Below, piece after piece: positions 44,447 to 52,559 of a stretch of DNA of 64,000 nucleotides. The DNA lies in the NCBI GenBank assembly GCA_963760965.1, contig CAVXEW010000006.1:62001-126000 (forward strand), written 5' to 3'. Below the pieces are notes generated by a model, which was not told the origin of the DNA, did not search any database, and saw nothing but the letters and a program-made list of their open reading frames with translations. The position numbers were made by a program, and so were the translations under genes. Within the stretch, counting starts at the first letter, position 1; each line of letters starts with the position of its first letter. This DNA comes from Pararhizobium_B sp963760965. GTDB lineage: Bacteria; Pseudomonadota; Alphaproteobacteria; Rhizobiales; Rhizobiaceae.

Positions 44447-44923
44447 TCAATCCGGCGGCGGGTCCCAGCGCTTCATCGCCTCGTCGTCGGTCTCGCGCGC
44501 CGGGACCCATTCGCCCGCCGTTCCGTCCAGCCGGTGCTCCTTCTTCCAGAACGGTGCGGAACTCTTCAGGTAGTCCATCATGAAGTTCGCGGCATCGAAG
44601 GCGGCCTGGCGGTGCCTGGAAGCGGCGGCCACGAGCACGATGTTGTCGCCGGGCTCGATACGCCCGAAGCGGTGGATCGCGGTGATGCCGGCCAGCGGCC
44701 ACCGCTCCCCGGCGAGGGCGGCGATGCGTGCGATCTCGCTCTCCGCCATGCCCGGGTAATGTTCCAGTTCAAGCGCGGCGAGCGTGCCGTCCTCGTCGCG
44801 GCAGAGTCCGCAGAACGCGACGACCGCGCCCGCATCGCGACGCCCCTCCGTCAGGGCGGAGATCTCCGCGTTGACGTCGAAGTCCTGCCGCTGCACGCGG
44901 ATCTCCACCCGGGGAGCAGCCAT
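44447..44923 (-). CDS. moaE: molybdopterin synthase catalytic subunit
   Basis: The large subunit of molybdopterin synthase, which with thiocarboxylated MoaD puts the dithiolene sulfurs on precursor Z. The 158-residue sequence keeps CGLCRD, HYPGMAE, HRFGRIEPGD, the R-H-R-Q-A-A-F segment, and the active-site lysines Lys120 and Lys127 in YLKSSAPFWKKE. It starts four bases after the moaD stop, so both subunits are made together. Serves molybdoenzymes such as the oxidoreductase at 52560. Confidence 0.95.
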   Translation of the reverse strand: MAAPRVEIRVQRQDFDVNAEISALTEGRRDAGAVVAFCGLCRDEDGTLAALELEHYPGMAESEIARIAALAGERWPLAGITAIHRFGRIEPGDNIVLVAAASRHRQAAFDAANFMMDYLKSSAPFWKKEHRLDGTAGEWVPARETDDEAMKRWDPPPD

Positions 44924-44927
44924 GGGC

Positions 44928-45185
44928 TCAGCCGCCCGTCATCGGCGGAAACAGGGCGATCTCCCGGGCTTGCGCCACGGAGGCGTCATGCGCGGCGTGC
45001 TGCCGGTCGATCGCGACCCGGATCACCTCGGGAGACTGCAACGCGGCTTCGTAGCCCTCGCCGCGCTCCTTCAGGTGCGAAAGCAGGTCGGACACCGTCG
45101 CCACTCCGGCCGGCAGGTCGATGTCCTCTTCCTGCTTGCCGATCCGCTCTCGCACCCATGCGAAATAGACGAGCTTGACAGCCAT
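44928..45185 (-). CDS. moaD: molybdopterin synthase sulfur carrier subunit
   Basis: A small ubiquitin-fold protein whose C-terminal Gly-Gly is adenylated by MoeB-type enzymes and turned into a thiocarboxylate. The 85-residue chain ends MTGG, with FPPMTGG intact. VKLVYFAWVRERIG opens the fold. The ATG at 45185 shares one base with the pgsA stop (TAATG), so it is translationally coupled to pgsA; the frame continues upstream only as a pgsA shadow. Confidence 0.95.
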   Translation of the reverse strand: MAVKLVYFAWVRERIGKQEEDIDLPAGVATVSDLLSHLKERGEGYEAALQSPEVIRVAIDRQHAAHDASVAQAREIALFPPMTGG

Positions 45186-45796
45186 TACTCCACCACGTGT
45201 TTCAGTCCGGCGCGGAAATAGTCGTATCCGGTATACATCGTGATCAGCGCGGCAACCCACAGGAGCGAAAGGCCGATCTGCGTGCAATGGGGCAGGATCT
45301 TGTCGCCGGACGGGCCTGCGAGCAGGAAGGCGATCGCGATCATCTGGATGGTCGTCTTCCATTTGGCGATGCGCGTCACCGGTACGCTGACCTTGAGCGC
45401 GGCCAGGTATTCCCTCAGGCCCGATACCAGGATCTCGCGGCAGAGGATGATGATCGCAGCCCAGATCGTCCAGCCGGCGATCGTCCTGTCCGCCGCCAGC
45501 AGCAGCAGGACCGAGGCGACGAGCAGCTTGTCGGCGATCGGGTCGAGCATGCGGCCGATGTTCGAGGTCTGGTCCCATATGCGGGCGAGATAGCCGTCGA
45601 AGAAGTCGCTGATCGAGGCGGCGACGAACAGGCCAAGAGACGTCCACCGCGCGAAGTCCGAGCCGTGCAGCTTCCCCTCGACGAAGAAGCAGCCGACGAT
45701 CAGGGGAACGGCGAGGATGCGGCCGTAGGTCAGAATGTTGGGGATATTGAACGCGTGCGACCGCGTTTCCTGCACCATGTCTCGTTCAGCCACCAC
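45185..45796 (-). CDS. pgsA: CDP-diacylglycerol--glycerol-3-phosphate 3-phosphatidyltransferase
   Basis: Makes phosphatidylglycerol phosphate, the first step to phosphatidylglycerol and cardiolipin, in the inner membrane. The CDP-alcohol signature D-G-x2-A-R-x8-G-x3-D-x3-D is exact at residues 67-89. It has four to five hydrophobic helices and the N-terminal NIPNILTYGRI motif. The GTG at 45796 with GGAAGAG upstream gives 203 residues; an ATG six codons later is equally possible. uvrC ends 73 bases upstream, a pairing conserved in many proteobacteria. Confidence 0.95.
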   Translation of the reverse strand: MVAERDMVQETRSHAFNIPNILTYGRILAVPLIVGCFFVEGKLHGSDFARWTSLGLFVAASISDFFDGYLARIWDQTSNIGRMLDPIADKLLVASVLLLLAADRTIAGWTIWAAIIILCREILVSGLREYLAALKVSVPVTRIAKWKTTIQMIAIAFLLAGPSGDKILPHCTQIGLSLLWVAALITMYTGYDYFRAGLKHVVE

Positions 45797-45869
45797 TGGA
45801 CCGCTCTCTTCCTGTCAGCTCCCGTCTCCGTTCCGGAGCGCGAGGCCTGCCGCTTCCGCGACGCCGGCC

Positions 45870-47963
45870 TCACGCCCCACGTTCATCGTGAAAGTGGTCA
45901 TAAATAAGTTGCGCCGTCGAGCGCGAAATGCCCTCGACAGCCAAAAGATCCTCTATCGCCGCACGCGATACCGCCTTCGCCGTACCGAAGTGATGCAACA
46001 GGGCGCGCTTGCGCGAAGGCCCGATGCCGCTGATCTCGTCGAGCGGGTTCTTCACCATCTCTTTCTTGCGCCGTGCCCGGTGGGACCCGATTGCGAACCG
46101 ATGGGCCTCGTCACGCAGCCGCTGGACGAAATAGAGGACCGGGTCGCGCGGCGGCAGGGTAAAGGGCGGCCGGCCCTTCATGAAGAAGCGCTCGCGTCCC
46201 GCCTCGCGATCCATGCCCTTGGCGACGCCGATCGCCGTCACGCTTTCCGAAATGCCGAGTTCCTCCAGGATCGCCCGGACCGCCGTCATCTGTCCCTGCC
46301 CGCCGTCGATGAGGACGAGGTCCGGCCATGAAGGGAAGGGACCCTCCTCTTCCTCCCCGTCGGCAGACGGGATGGCGGCGGCAGGCTTGCCGTTCTCCTT
46401 CAGCAGCCGCCGGAAACGGCGCTCCATGACTTCCCGCATCATGCCGAAGTCGTCGCCAGGCGTGATCTCTTCCGAGCGGATGTTGAACTTGCGGTACTGG
46501 TTCTTCACGAAGCCATCGGGTCCTGCCACGATCATCCCGCCCACGGCGTTCGTTCCCATGATGTGGGAGTTGTCGTAGACCTCGATGCGGCGCGGCACGC
46601 GTTCGAGACCGAAGGTCTCGGCCAGCCCCTTGAGAAGCCGTGCCTGCGATGCGGTCTCGGCAAGCCGCCGGCCGTGCGCCTCGCGCGCATTCGCCAGCAC
46701 GTGTTCGACCAGATCCCTCTTCTCGCCCCGCTGGGGAACGCCGACGGCCACCTTCCGTCCGGCCCTGATGGCCAGCGCCTCGCCAAGCAGGGCCTGCTCC
46801 TCGATCCTCTCGGAAAGGAGTACCTGGCGGGGGCACGGCTTGTCGTCGTAGAACTGGGAGAGGAAGGCGCCGAGGATCTCCGCCGCCGAAAGCGACGGAT
46901 CGGCCTTCGGAAAATAGGCTCGGTTGCCCCAGTTCTGGCCGGTGCGGAAAAAGAACACCTGTATGCATGCCAGACCGCCCTCGTAGTGGATGGCGAAGAC
47001 GTCCGCCTCCTCGACGGTCTGCGGGTTTATGCCCTGATGGCTCTGGACGTGCGACAGCGCTGCGAGACGGTCGCGATAGATCGCGGCGCGCTCGAAATCG
47101 AGGTTCTCCGATGCCTCCTGCATCGCCGCCGCCATCTCGGCCTTCACCTTCTGGCTCTTGCCGGAGAGGAAATCCCTGGCCTCCCGCACGAGCCGGGCGT
47201 AGCCGGCCTCGCCGATCTCGCCCGTGCAGGGCCCCGAGCACCGCTTGATCTGGTAGAGGAGGCAGGGTCGCGTCCGGCTGTCGAAGACGCTGTCCGAGCA
47301 GGTCCGGATCAGGAAAGCGCGCTGCAGCGCGTTGATCGTGCGCCCGACCGCGCCGGCAGAGGCGAACGGCCCGAAATAGTCGCCCTTTCGCGAATGCGCG
47401 CCGCGATGCTTGAAGATCGCGGGCGCCGGGTGGTCGCCGGTGATCAGGATGTAGGGAAACGACTTGTCGTCGCGCAACAGGACGTTGAAGCGCGGCCGCA
47501 GGCGCTTGATGAGGTTCGCCTCGAGCAGCAGGGCTTCCGTCTCGGTGCGGGTGGTGACGAACTCCATGTTCGCCGTCTCGCGGATCATCCGGGCGATGCG
47601 GTTCGTATGACCGCGGCCCTGGGCGTAGTTCGAGACGCGCTTCTTCAGGCTGCGGGCCTTGCCGACATAAAGGACGTCGCCCGCCGCATTGAACATCCGG
47701 TAGACGCCGGGCGCGTTCGGCAGCCGCCTGACGAAGGCCTGGATGACCTCCGCCCCCCGGAGGCCGCTCGCCGCGTCGCCGGTGGCCTCCCAGTCTATCG
47801 CACCGCCCGGCGCCAGCGCTCCGGCGATCTCCTCGGCTTGCTCCTCCTGCTCGTCGTCGTCGGTCTCGCCGTAGAGCACGCCGCCGACATCGTCGGCCGG
47901 CGGTTCGGTATCGACGTCCTTTTCGCTGAGGCCGGTCCCGGGTGTTGCTGTCTTTCCTGTCAT
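45870..47963 (-). CDS. uvrC: excinuclease ABC subunit C
   Basis: Makes the two incisions around a DNA lesion in nucleotide excision repair. The GIY-YIG nuclease for the 3' cut is at about residues 83-160 (APGVYRMFNAAGDVLYVGKA). A UVR domain follows near 285-320, then the RNase H-like nuclease for the 5' cut (EVYDNSHIMGTNAVGGMIV) and two helix-hairpin-helix motifs (ISGIGPSRKRALLHHFG) at the end. It has 697 residues, with an acidic 70-residue N-terminal extension absent in E. coli. The ATG at 47963 overlaps the upstream SDR stop by four bases (ATGA), so the start is firm. Confidence 0.96.
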   Translation of the reverse strand: MTGKTATPGTGLSEKDVDTEPPADDVGGVLYGETDDDEQEEQAEEIAGALAPGGAIDWEATGDAASGLRGAEVIQAFVRRLPNAPGVYRMFNAAGDVLYVGKARSLKKRVSNYAQGRGHTNRIARMIRETANMEFVTTRTETEALLLEANLIKRLRPRFNVLLRDDKSFPYILITGDHPAPAIFKHRGAHSRKGDYFGPFASAGAVGRTINALQRAFLIRTCSDSVFDSRTRPCLLYQIKRCSGPCTGEIGEAGYARLVREARDFLSGKSQKVKAEMAAAMQEASENLDFERAAIYRDRLAALSHVQSHQGINPQTVEEADVFAIHYEGGLACIQVFFFRTGQNWGNRAYFPKADPSLSAAEILGAFLSQFYDDKPCPRQVLLSERIEEQALLGEALAIRAGRKVAVGVPQRGEKRDLVEHVLANAREAHGRRLAETASQARLLKGLAETFGLERVPRRIEVYDNSHIMGTNAVGGMIVAGPDGFVKNQYRKFNIRSEEITPGDDFGMMREVMERRFRRLLKENGKPAAAIPSADGEEEEGPFPSWPDLVLIDGGQGQMTAVRAILEELGISESVTAIGVAKGMDREAGRERFFMKGRPPFTLPPRDPVLYFVQRLRDEAHRFAIGSHRARRKKEMVKNPLDEISGIGPSRKRALLHHFGTAKAVSRAAIEDLLAVEGISRSTAQLIYDHFHDERGA

Positions 47964-48724
47964 TCGCCGATGTCTGTGTTGTCCGGTGAGCGCCACGCGA
48001 GATGCTGCCCGCCGTCGAGGGCGATCATCTGTCCGGTGACGGAGGCTGCGTCGAACAGATAGCGGATCGTCCGGCCGAATTCATCGAGGCCGGGGCCGGC
48101 GCCGAGCGGTACCCTTGACGCCTGCCTGCGGAACTCGGCCTCCGTCTGGCGCTCGTTGGGAAGCGTCGGGCCGGGCCCGATCGCGTTCACCCGGATGTTG
48201 GGAGCCAGCGCCTGCGCCAGCGTCCGGGTGGCGGTCCACAATGTCGCCTTGGACAGCGTATAGGAAAACACCTTCGGCGTCAGCCGCCAGACCCGCTCGT
48301 CGACGATGTTCACCACAAGGCCGCGCCGGTCGCCGCATTGCGCCGCGAACCTCTGCGCGAGGATGACCGGTGCCCGTGCATGCAGCGCGAAATGCGCGTC
48401 CCACTTCTCCGCCTCGAACACGCGTGCATCGTCGTCCTTGAAGAGCGATGCGCTGTTGACCAGCAGGCCGATCGGGCCGATGGCCTCCACGGCCGCCTCG
48501 ACCAGCCGTTCCGTTTCGTCGATGCGGGTGAGGTCGGCGCCATGGACGGAAGCCCTGCCGCCCTTCGCGCGGATTTCGGCGGCAAGCGTCTCGGCCGCCT
48601 GCGTCGAGCTGTTGGCGTGGATGGCCACCGCGAAGCCGTTTGCGGCAAGGTCTTCGACGATCGCCCGGCCGATCCGCTTGGCGCCGCCGGTGACGAGCGC
48701 CGTCCTGGCTGGAGAATTGTGCAA
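47960..48724 (-). CDS. SDR oxidoreductase, pteridine reductase-like
   Basis: A 254-residue short-chain dehydrogenase whose cofactor motif reads TGGAKRIG, with Arg where classical SDRs have Gly. This TGxxxRxG form is the mark of pteridine reductases such as PTR1 and FolM. VNSAS, the Tyr-x3-Lys pair in FSYTLSKAT and the product-site GPGPTLPNE support that group, so reduction of a dihydropterin is a fair guess. The TTG at 48724 (HNSPARTALVTGG) with GGGA upstream is chosen; an in-frame ATG 29 codons further would add a hydrophobic, non-conserved stretch. Coupled to uvrC by a four-base overlap. Confidence 0.82.
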   Translation of the reverse strand: MHNSPARTALVTGGAKRIGRAIVEDLAANGFAVAIHANSSTQAAETLAAEIRAKGGRASVHGADLTRIDETERLVEAAVEAIGPIGLLVNSASLFKDDDARVFEAEKWDAHFALHARAPVILAQRFAAQCGDRRGLVVNIVDERVWRLTPKVFSYTLSKATLWTATRTLAQALAPNIRVNAIGPGPTLPNERQTEAEFRRQASRVPLGAGPGLDEFGRTIRYLFDAASVTGQMIALDGGQHLAWRSPDNTDIGE

Positions 48725-49098
48725 GTCAGTGTCCCGCTGAATGTTTGTCCCGTGAGGCGCAAATATAGGCACAAGCACGTGCAGAAATAGCCGCCGGCAC
48801 GAGATTTCCATGAGCCATGCCGACATTGCGGCGGGCGTGGCATCCGTGCATCGGTTTGCCGCACGACCGGAGAAAAACTCCTGTTTCCCGCGTTTTGAGG
48901 CGGCTTCCGAAGGGTCGGTGCGGGACGCGGCAGTCCGGCGAAGGGCTTCCGCCGTCAATCAAATTTCACTTTGTCGCTTGGCAAGAAGCCCATTCAATGC
49001 CCATATCGGGTTTGATCGGGAAGACGTCCGGTGAACTTCGGGACGTCCGTTCTCGTTATGCCGCGGAAACCGTTGTCTGTGCCGCTAGGAGAAACTGA
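48725..49098. other. divergent intergenic region SDR/porin
   Basis: A 374-base gap feeding the SDR-uvrC unit leftward and the porin gene rightward. On the minus strand TATATT (48767-48762) could be a -10 box for the SDR gene, but no good -35 accompanies it. GACGTCCG occurs twice within 49020-49050, upstream of the porin gene. AGGAG precedes the porin ATG. Short open frames on the plus strand here have no recognisable features, and I read none as genes. Confidence 0.35.
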
Positions 49099-49740
49099 AT
49101 GCGAAAGCTTGTCATCATGGCGATGGCCTCGGCATTCGCCTTCTCGATGACCGGAGCCGTGCGCGCTGCCGATGCAGTCCGCGCCTCGCCCGCCCCGGCG
49201 CCCGCGTCTGCGGCGGAAAAGGCCCCCCTCTATGTCTGGAGCGGACCCTATGCCGGCGCTTTCGCCGACTATGGTTGGGACGGAGTGGACGCGCTTGGCG
49301 GCAAGTCGGCCAAGGGAGCGGGCGGTGGAGCTTACGGCGGCTACAACTGGCAGGTCGAGAATTACGTCTTCGGCGTCGAATCCGATCTCGGATATTCCGG
49401 CGCCAATGCTGCGATAGCCGGGCTGAAGGCCGACCAGGGCTGGTTCGGATCCGTTCGCGGCCGCGTCGGCTACGCCCTCAACCCGTTCATGGTCTATGCG
49501 ACCGGCGGCGTGGCGGCCAGCGGCATGAAGCTCGATACCGGTGCAAGCTCGGACAGCAACACGCATATCGGCTGGACCGCCGGCGCCGGCGTGGAAGCCG
49601 CCATCAACGACAAGGTCACCGGCCGCATCGAATACCGCTATTCCGACTACGGCTCGAAGACCTACAACGTCACGCCCGGCCCTGTCTCGTCGGGTTTCGA
49701 CGAGCAGAGCGTGCGGGCGGGCATCGGCATCAAGTTCTAG
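49099..49740 (+). CDS. Omp25/Omp31-like outer membrane beta-barrel protein
   Basis: A 213-residue outer-membrane protein. The signal peptide is at 1-23 (cleaved after VRA). A short Ala/Pro linker follows, and then an eight-stranded barrel beginning WSGPYAGAFADYGWDG and ending with the Phe-terminal strand SVRAGIGIKF, the BAM recognition signal. The pattern FGVESDLGYSG and SVRGRVGYALNPFMVYATGGVA is that of the Brucella/Rhizobium Omp25-RopB group of abundant surface proteins. Monocistronic, and convergent with the GST gene. Strong AGGAG site upstream. Confidence 0.9.
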   Translation: MRKLVIMAMASAFAFSMTGAVRAADAVRASPAPAPASAAEKAPLYVWSGPYAGAFADYGWDGVDALGGKSAKGAGGGAYGGYNWQVENYVFGVESDLGYSGANAAIAGLKADQGWFGSVRGRVGYALNPFMVYATGGVAASGMKLDTGASSDSNTHIGWTAGAGVEAAINDKVTGRIEYRYSDYGSKTYNVTPGPVSSGFDEQSVRAGIGIKF

Positions 49741-49754
49741 AGCGTTTCCCTGCA

Positions 49755-49773
49755 AGCCGGACGCGCTCCGGCT
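49755..49773. terminator. possible terminator hairpin between porin and GST genes
   Basis: AGCCGGA (49755-49761) and TCCGGCT (49767-49773) form a perfect stem around CGCGC in the 43-base convergent gap. No T-run follows on either strand, so it may only stabilise 3' ends. Confidence 0.35.
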
Positions 49774-49783
49774 CCGCCAGGTC

Positions 49784-50380
49784 TCAGGCCTGCGGCTTCA
49801 GGCTCGCGTGCTCGGGGAAGACCTTTTCGAACTTGGCCGGCCAGTTCTTCAGCCTGGCCCGGCCGCGCTCCCATTTCCCCTCGAAGCGCAGCGACAGGTA
49901 GCCGAGAAGCCCGGCAAGGGCGAAATGTCCGCCGTGCAGCGACCTGGTGGTGCGCGGCAGGTTGGCGTTCAGGTGATCCAGGCCACGCTCGACGCGCCGC
50001 CACTGGCGGTCGATCCAGTCCTGGTGGACCTTTTCCTCCGGCCGGAAGCGGCGCTCGTAGATGATCAGGATGAGCGCGTCGCAGATTCCGTCGCAAAGGG
50101 CCTCGAGGACCTCCGCCTCCGTACGCCTCGCCGCATTGCGCGGATAGAGCTTCTTCCCGGTCGTGCGATCGATGAACTGCATGATCGCGCGGCTGTCGTA
50201 GACGGCGCTGCCGTCGTCGGTGATCAGCGTCGGGATCTTGCCAAGCGGGTTGCTGCCGACGAGTTCCTCGCCTTCCGCACTGGTGTCCGTGCGGACCTCC
50301 TCGAGGTCGAGTCCGCTGTAGCGCGCGGCCATGCGCACCTTCGAGGAATAGGGCGAAGCGGGAGCGAAGAGTATCTTCAT
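49784..50380 (-). CDS. glutathione S-transferase family protein
   Basis: A 198-residue cytosolic protein with an N-terminal thioredoxin-like GST domain: SPYSSKVRMAARYSGL, NPLGKIPTLI with the cis-Pro, and the glutathione-contact DSRAIMQFID. An all-helical C-terminal domain follows. The Ser in SPYSSK is a candidate catalytic residue as in serine-type GSTs. Substrate unknown. The ATG at 50380 is chosen over a long upstream extension that merely shadows the RNase T2 gene. It lies 34 bases downstream of that gene. Confidence 0.88.
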   Translation of the reverse strand: MKILFAPASPYSSKVRMAARYSGLDLEEVRTDTSAEGEELVGSNPLGKIPTLITDDGSAVYDSRAIMQFIDRTTGKKLYPRNAARRTEAEVLEALCDGICDALILIIYERRFRPEEKVHQDWIDRQWRRVERGLDHLNANLPRTTRSLHGGHFALAGLLGYLSLRFEGKWERGRARLKNWPAKFEKVFPEHASLKPQA

Positions 50381-50414
50381 GGCAGTCCTCGTTATTGGAA
50401 GTTTCCGGAGAGTT

Positions 50415-51092
50415 TCAGTTCCCGGCGCCCGGCATGGAGACGCGCGGCAGGTCGCAGGCTGCTGCGTCGACTGCCGGGCATGACCGGAATTGCAGCGACT
50501 TGGTAAGGCAGATCCGCACCTCGCGGATGCGCCCGGCCTTGCAGGTGACGGAGACGGCATCCTTTTCCAGTCCGGGATTGGCCTTGAGGAATGCCGCCTC
50601 GACGCGGCCGGGTTCGACTGTGCGGGACGGTGCCGAGCGTCCGAATTCGGCCGGCACCCTCACGGCCTCGCGCGCCTTGCGCACAAGCCGGAAGTAGGAC
50701 GCCTGGTCAAGCCCGGTGCAGGTTCCGTGCGTTCGCCATTCGTGACCGATCAGCGACATGCCCGGCATGATGTCGAAAAACTTCCGGCCGAGCGAGGCCG
50801 GGACGCGCGAGGAAAATTTCGACGGGCAGGACGCCGGATAGCCCTCGTCGTTCTGCGGCCAGAGGCCGTGCACGACGAAGCCGTAGCGTCCCGTACGGCC
50901 GCATTCCTGCACGTTCGCGTGCGCAGCGGTGGACGAGCAGTAGCTCGGCGCCCAGGAAAGGGACAGAACGTAGAACTCGAACTGGCCGGCTACGTCCGCG
51001 GCGGACGCGGCGCGCGGCGCCGCACCGCCCGCCGCCAGCACAAGTGCGGCGGCTGCCAGCCGCAGCGCAAGGCGGGAGGAGAAGGCGTGCAC
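50415..51092 (-). CDS. secreted ribonuclease T2 family protein
   Basis: A periplasmic or secreted endoribonuclease that cuts RNA through 2',3'-cyclic phosphates. A signal peptide ends near residue 32 (AASA). The two catalytic blocks are intact: HGLWPQ at 75-80 (His75) and HEWRTHGTC at 117-125 (Glu118, His122). Several cysteines suit disulfides. The start is GTG at 51092, directly after AAGGGG and 7 bases beyond the upstream gene's stop. It has 225 residues. E. coli RNase I is the best-known bacterial relative. Probably an operon with the small secreted protein upstream and the GST gene downstream. Confidence 0.9.
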   Translation of the reverse strand: MHAFSSRLALRLAAAALVLAAGGAAPRAASAADVAGQFEFYVLSLSWAPSYCSSTAAHANVQECGRTGRYGFVVHGLWPQNDEGYPASCPSKFSSRVPASLGRKFFDIMPGMSLIGHEWRTHGTCTGLDQASYFRLVRKAREAVRVPAEFGRSAPSRTVEPGRVEAAFLKANPGLEKDAVSVTCKAGRIREVRICLTKSLQFRSCPAVDAAACDLPRVSMPGAGN

Positions 51093-51099
51093 CCCCTTG

Positions 51100-51537
51100 T
51101 CAGGGCCTGACGGAAGCGCAGTAGGAGCCGTGCACGTGCCAGGGATCGAGCCCGGCAACGCAGTATTCGACGTTGTCGCCGATACCGGCAAAGCCCATGG
51201 TCGATTCGATCAGGTACCAGACGGGCCTCCGCCGGTTGTCGTTCATGACCACCGTCGCCTCGCAATAGGTCCGGCCGACGAGATGCGTCGCGTCGGAAGG
51301 TCGGTAGTAGATCTCGTGCGCGCCATGGAAATCCGTGATGTCGAGGCCGGCGTGAAGGTAGTGGGCGTCGCGGTAGTCGAAGTTGTGGTCGATCACGCCG
51401 AGGACCGAGCTGTCGCTGCAGACCGACGAGGCGGCCTGCGCGTGCGCCGGCGCGGGTCGGACGAAGTCCGCCGCCGAGGCGGGCAGGGCGGTGGACACGG
51501 CGAGAACGGCCGAGCAAGCAAGCGATTTCAGGTTCAT
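51100..51537 (-). CDS. small secreted Cys-rich protein of unknown function
   Basis: I do not recognise the family by name. The 145-residue product has a Sec signal peptide (cleaved near SAA, residue 23). The mature chain is about 122 residues with exactly four cysteines (40, 92, 126, 140), which could form two disulfides. It is rich in His, Tyr and Asp, with a striking C-terminal block VAGLDPWHVHGSYC. The ATG at 51537 (MNLKSLACSAVL) is chosen because it gives a clean signal peptide. RNase T2 starts 7 bases after its stop, so the two are cotranscribed and both exported. Confidence 0.75.
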   Translation of the reverse strand: MNLKSLACSAVLAVSTALPASAADFVRPAPAHAQAASSVCSDSSVLGVIDHNFDYRDAHYLHAGLDITDFHGAHEIYYRPSDATHLVGRTYCEATVVMNDNRRRPVWYLIESTMGFAGIGDNVEYCVAGLDPWHVHGSYCASVRP

Positions 51538-51598
51538 TGCGAATCCCCGGGGCCAAATGCGTCGTTGCCGGGCAGGATGATCAAGGGGAGGGCGAAAA

Positions 51599-52486
51599 TC
51601 AAGTTCGTTCGCCATCGCCGCGCGAGACGCCGTCCTCGCCCGCAAGCCATTCGGTTCGCCAGCCCGCGCCTTCGCCCTGTCCGAGCAGTGTTGCGAGTTC
51701 CGGAAGGATGATGCCGAGTTCCTCCTCGAGCGTGAACGGCGGATTGACGACGATGAGCCCGCTGCCGCTCAGGCCGGCGTCTTCGCCGGCGGGCGCGCGG
51801 ACCGCGAGCTCCGCGCAGAGGATGCGGCGGATGCCCGAGGCCTTCAGCTTTTCGTGGAAGCCGGCGACGGGCGCACCGTTCTTCAGCGGGTACCAGAGGC
51901 AGTAGACGCCGGTCGCGAACCGCCGATGGGCCCGCGCGAGCCCGTCGACGAGCCGGTCGTATTCGCCGCCGGCCTCGAAGGGCGGGTCTACGAGGACGAT
52001 CGCGCGTTTCTCCTTCGGCGGCAGGTGGGCGCCGAGCGCAAGCCATCCATCGAGCCGCGTCACCCGCACCCGGTGGTCGCCGCCGAACTCCCGGCGCAAG
52101 GTTTCGAAATCCTGCGGATGCAGCTCGATCGCCGAGAGGCGGTCCTGTTTGCGCATCAGTTCGCGGGCAAGCCGCGGCGAACCCGGATAGCGCCGGATCT
52201 CCGCGTCCCCGTTCAGCGAACGGACGACGTCGAGATAGGGTTGCAGCAGCCGTTCCGCCGCCGGCGAGAGCGCATCCGGCGAGAGGAGCCGGGCGATGCC
52301 CTCGCGGTATTCTCCGGTCTTCTGGGCCTCCTGCGAGCCGAGATCGTAGGATCCGGCACCGGCATGGGTGTCGAGCAGGCGAAAGCCGCCCTCCTTGCGC
52401 TGCAGGTAGACGATGAGCCGGGTGAGCACGGCGTGCTTCAGCACGTCCGCGAAATTGCCGGCGTGATAGACGTGGCGGTAGTTCAT
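51599..52486 (-). CDS. rlmJ: 23S rRNA (adenine(2030)-N(6))-methyltransferase
   Basis: Methylates A2030 of 23S rRNA using SAM. The 295-residue sequence has the family start MNYRHVYHAGNFADVLKHAV, a DTHAGAGSYDL SAM-binding motif at 39-49 and the catalytic DPPF at 167-170, followed by GVYCLWYPLK. The ATG at 52486 is chosen over one six codons upstream because the family begins with MNYRH. Divergent from the molybdopterin oxidoreductase gene across 73 bases. Confidence 0.95.
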   Translation of the reverse strand: MNYRHVYHAGNFADVLKHAVLTRLIVYLQRKEGGFRLLDTHAGAGSYDLGSQEAQKTGEYREGIARLLSPDALSPAAERLLQPYLDVVRSLNGDAEIRRYPGSPRLARELMRKQDRLSAIELHPQDFETLRREFGGDHRVRVTRLDGWLALGAHLPPKEKRAIVLVDPPFEAGGEYDRLVDGLARAHRRFATGVYCLWYPLKNGAPVAGFHEKLKASGIRRILCAELAVRAPAGEDAGLSGSGLIVVNPPFTLEEELGIILPELATLLGQGEGAGWRTEWLAGEDGVSRGDGERT

Positions 52487-52559
52487 GGCCGACCTGCGAT
52501 GCACGATTCAGGGACGCGGACGGGTGGCCGCCGCGGTCCGAGTGGAATATAGAAAAGCG

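Noticed and set aside
48810..49098. Two short plus-strand open frames before the porin gene
   Set aside because: Neither has a ribosome binding site, a signal peptide or similarity to a known family, and they overlap each other in different frames.
49738..49760. AGAGCGTTTCC segment after the porin stop codon, similar to another rhizobial repeat
   Set aside because: Only the first few bases agree with the remembered element, too short to claim a repeat copy.
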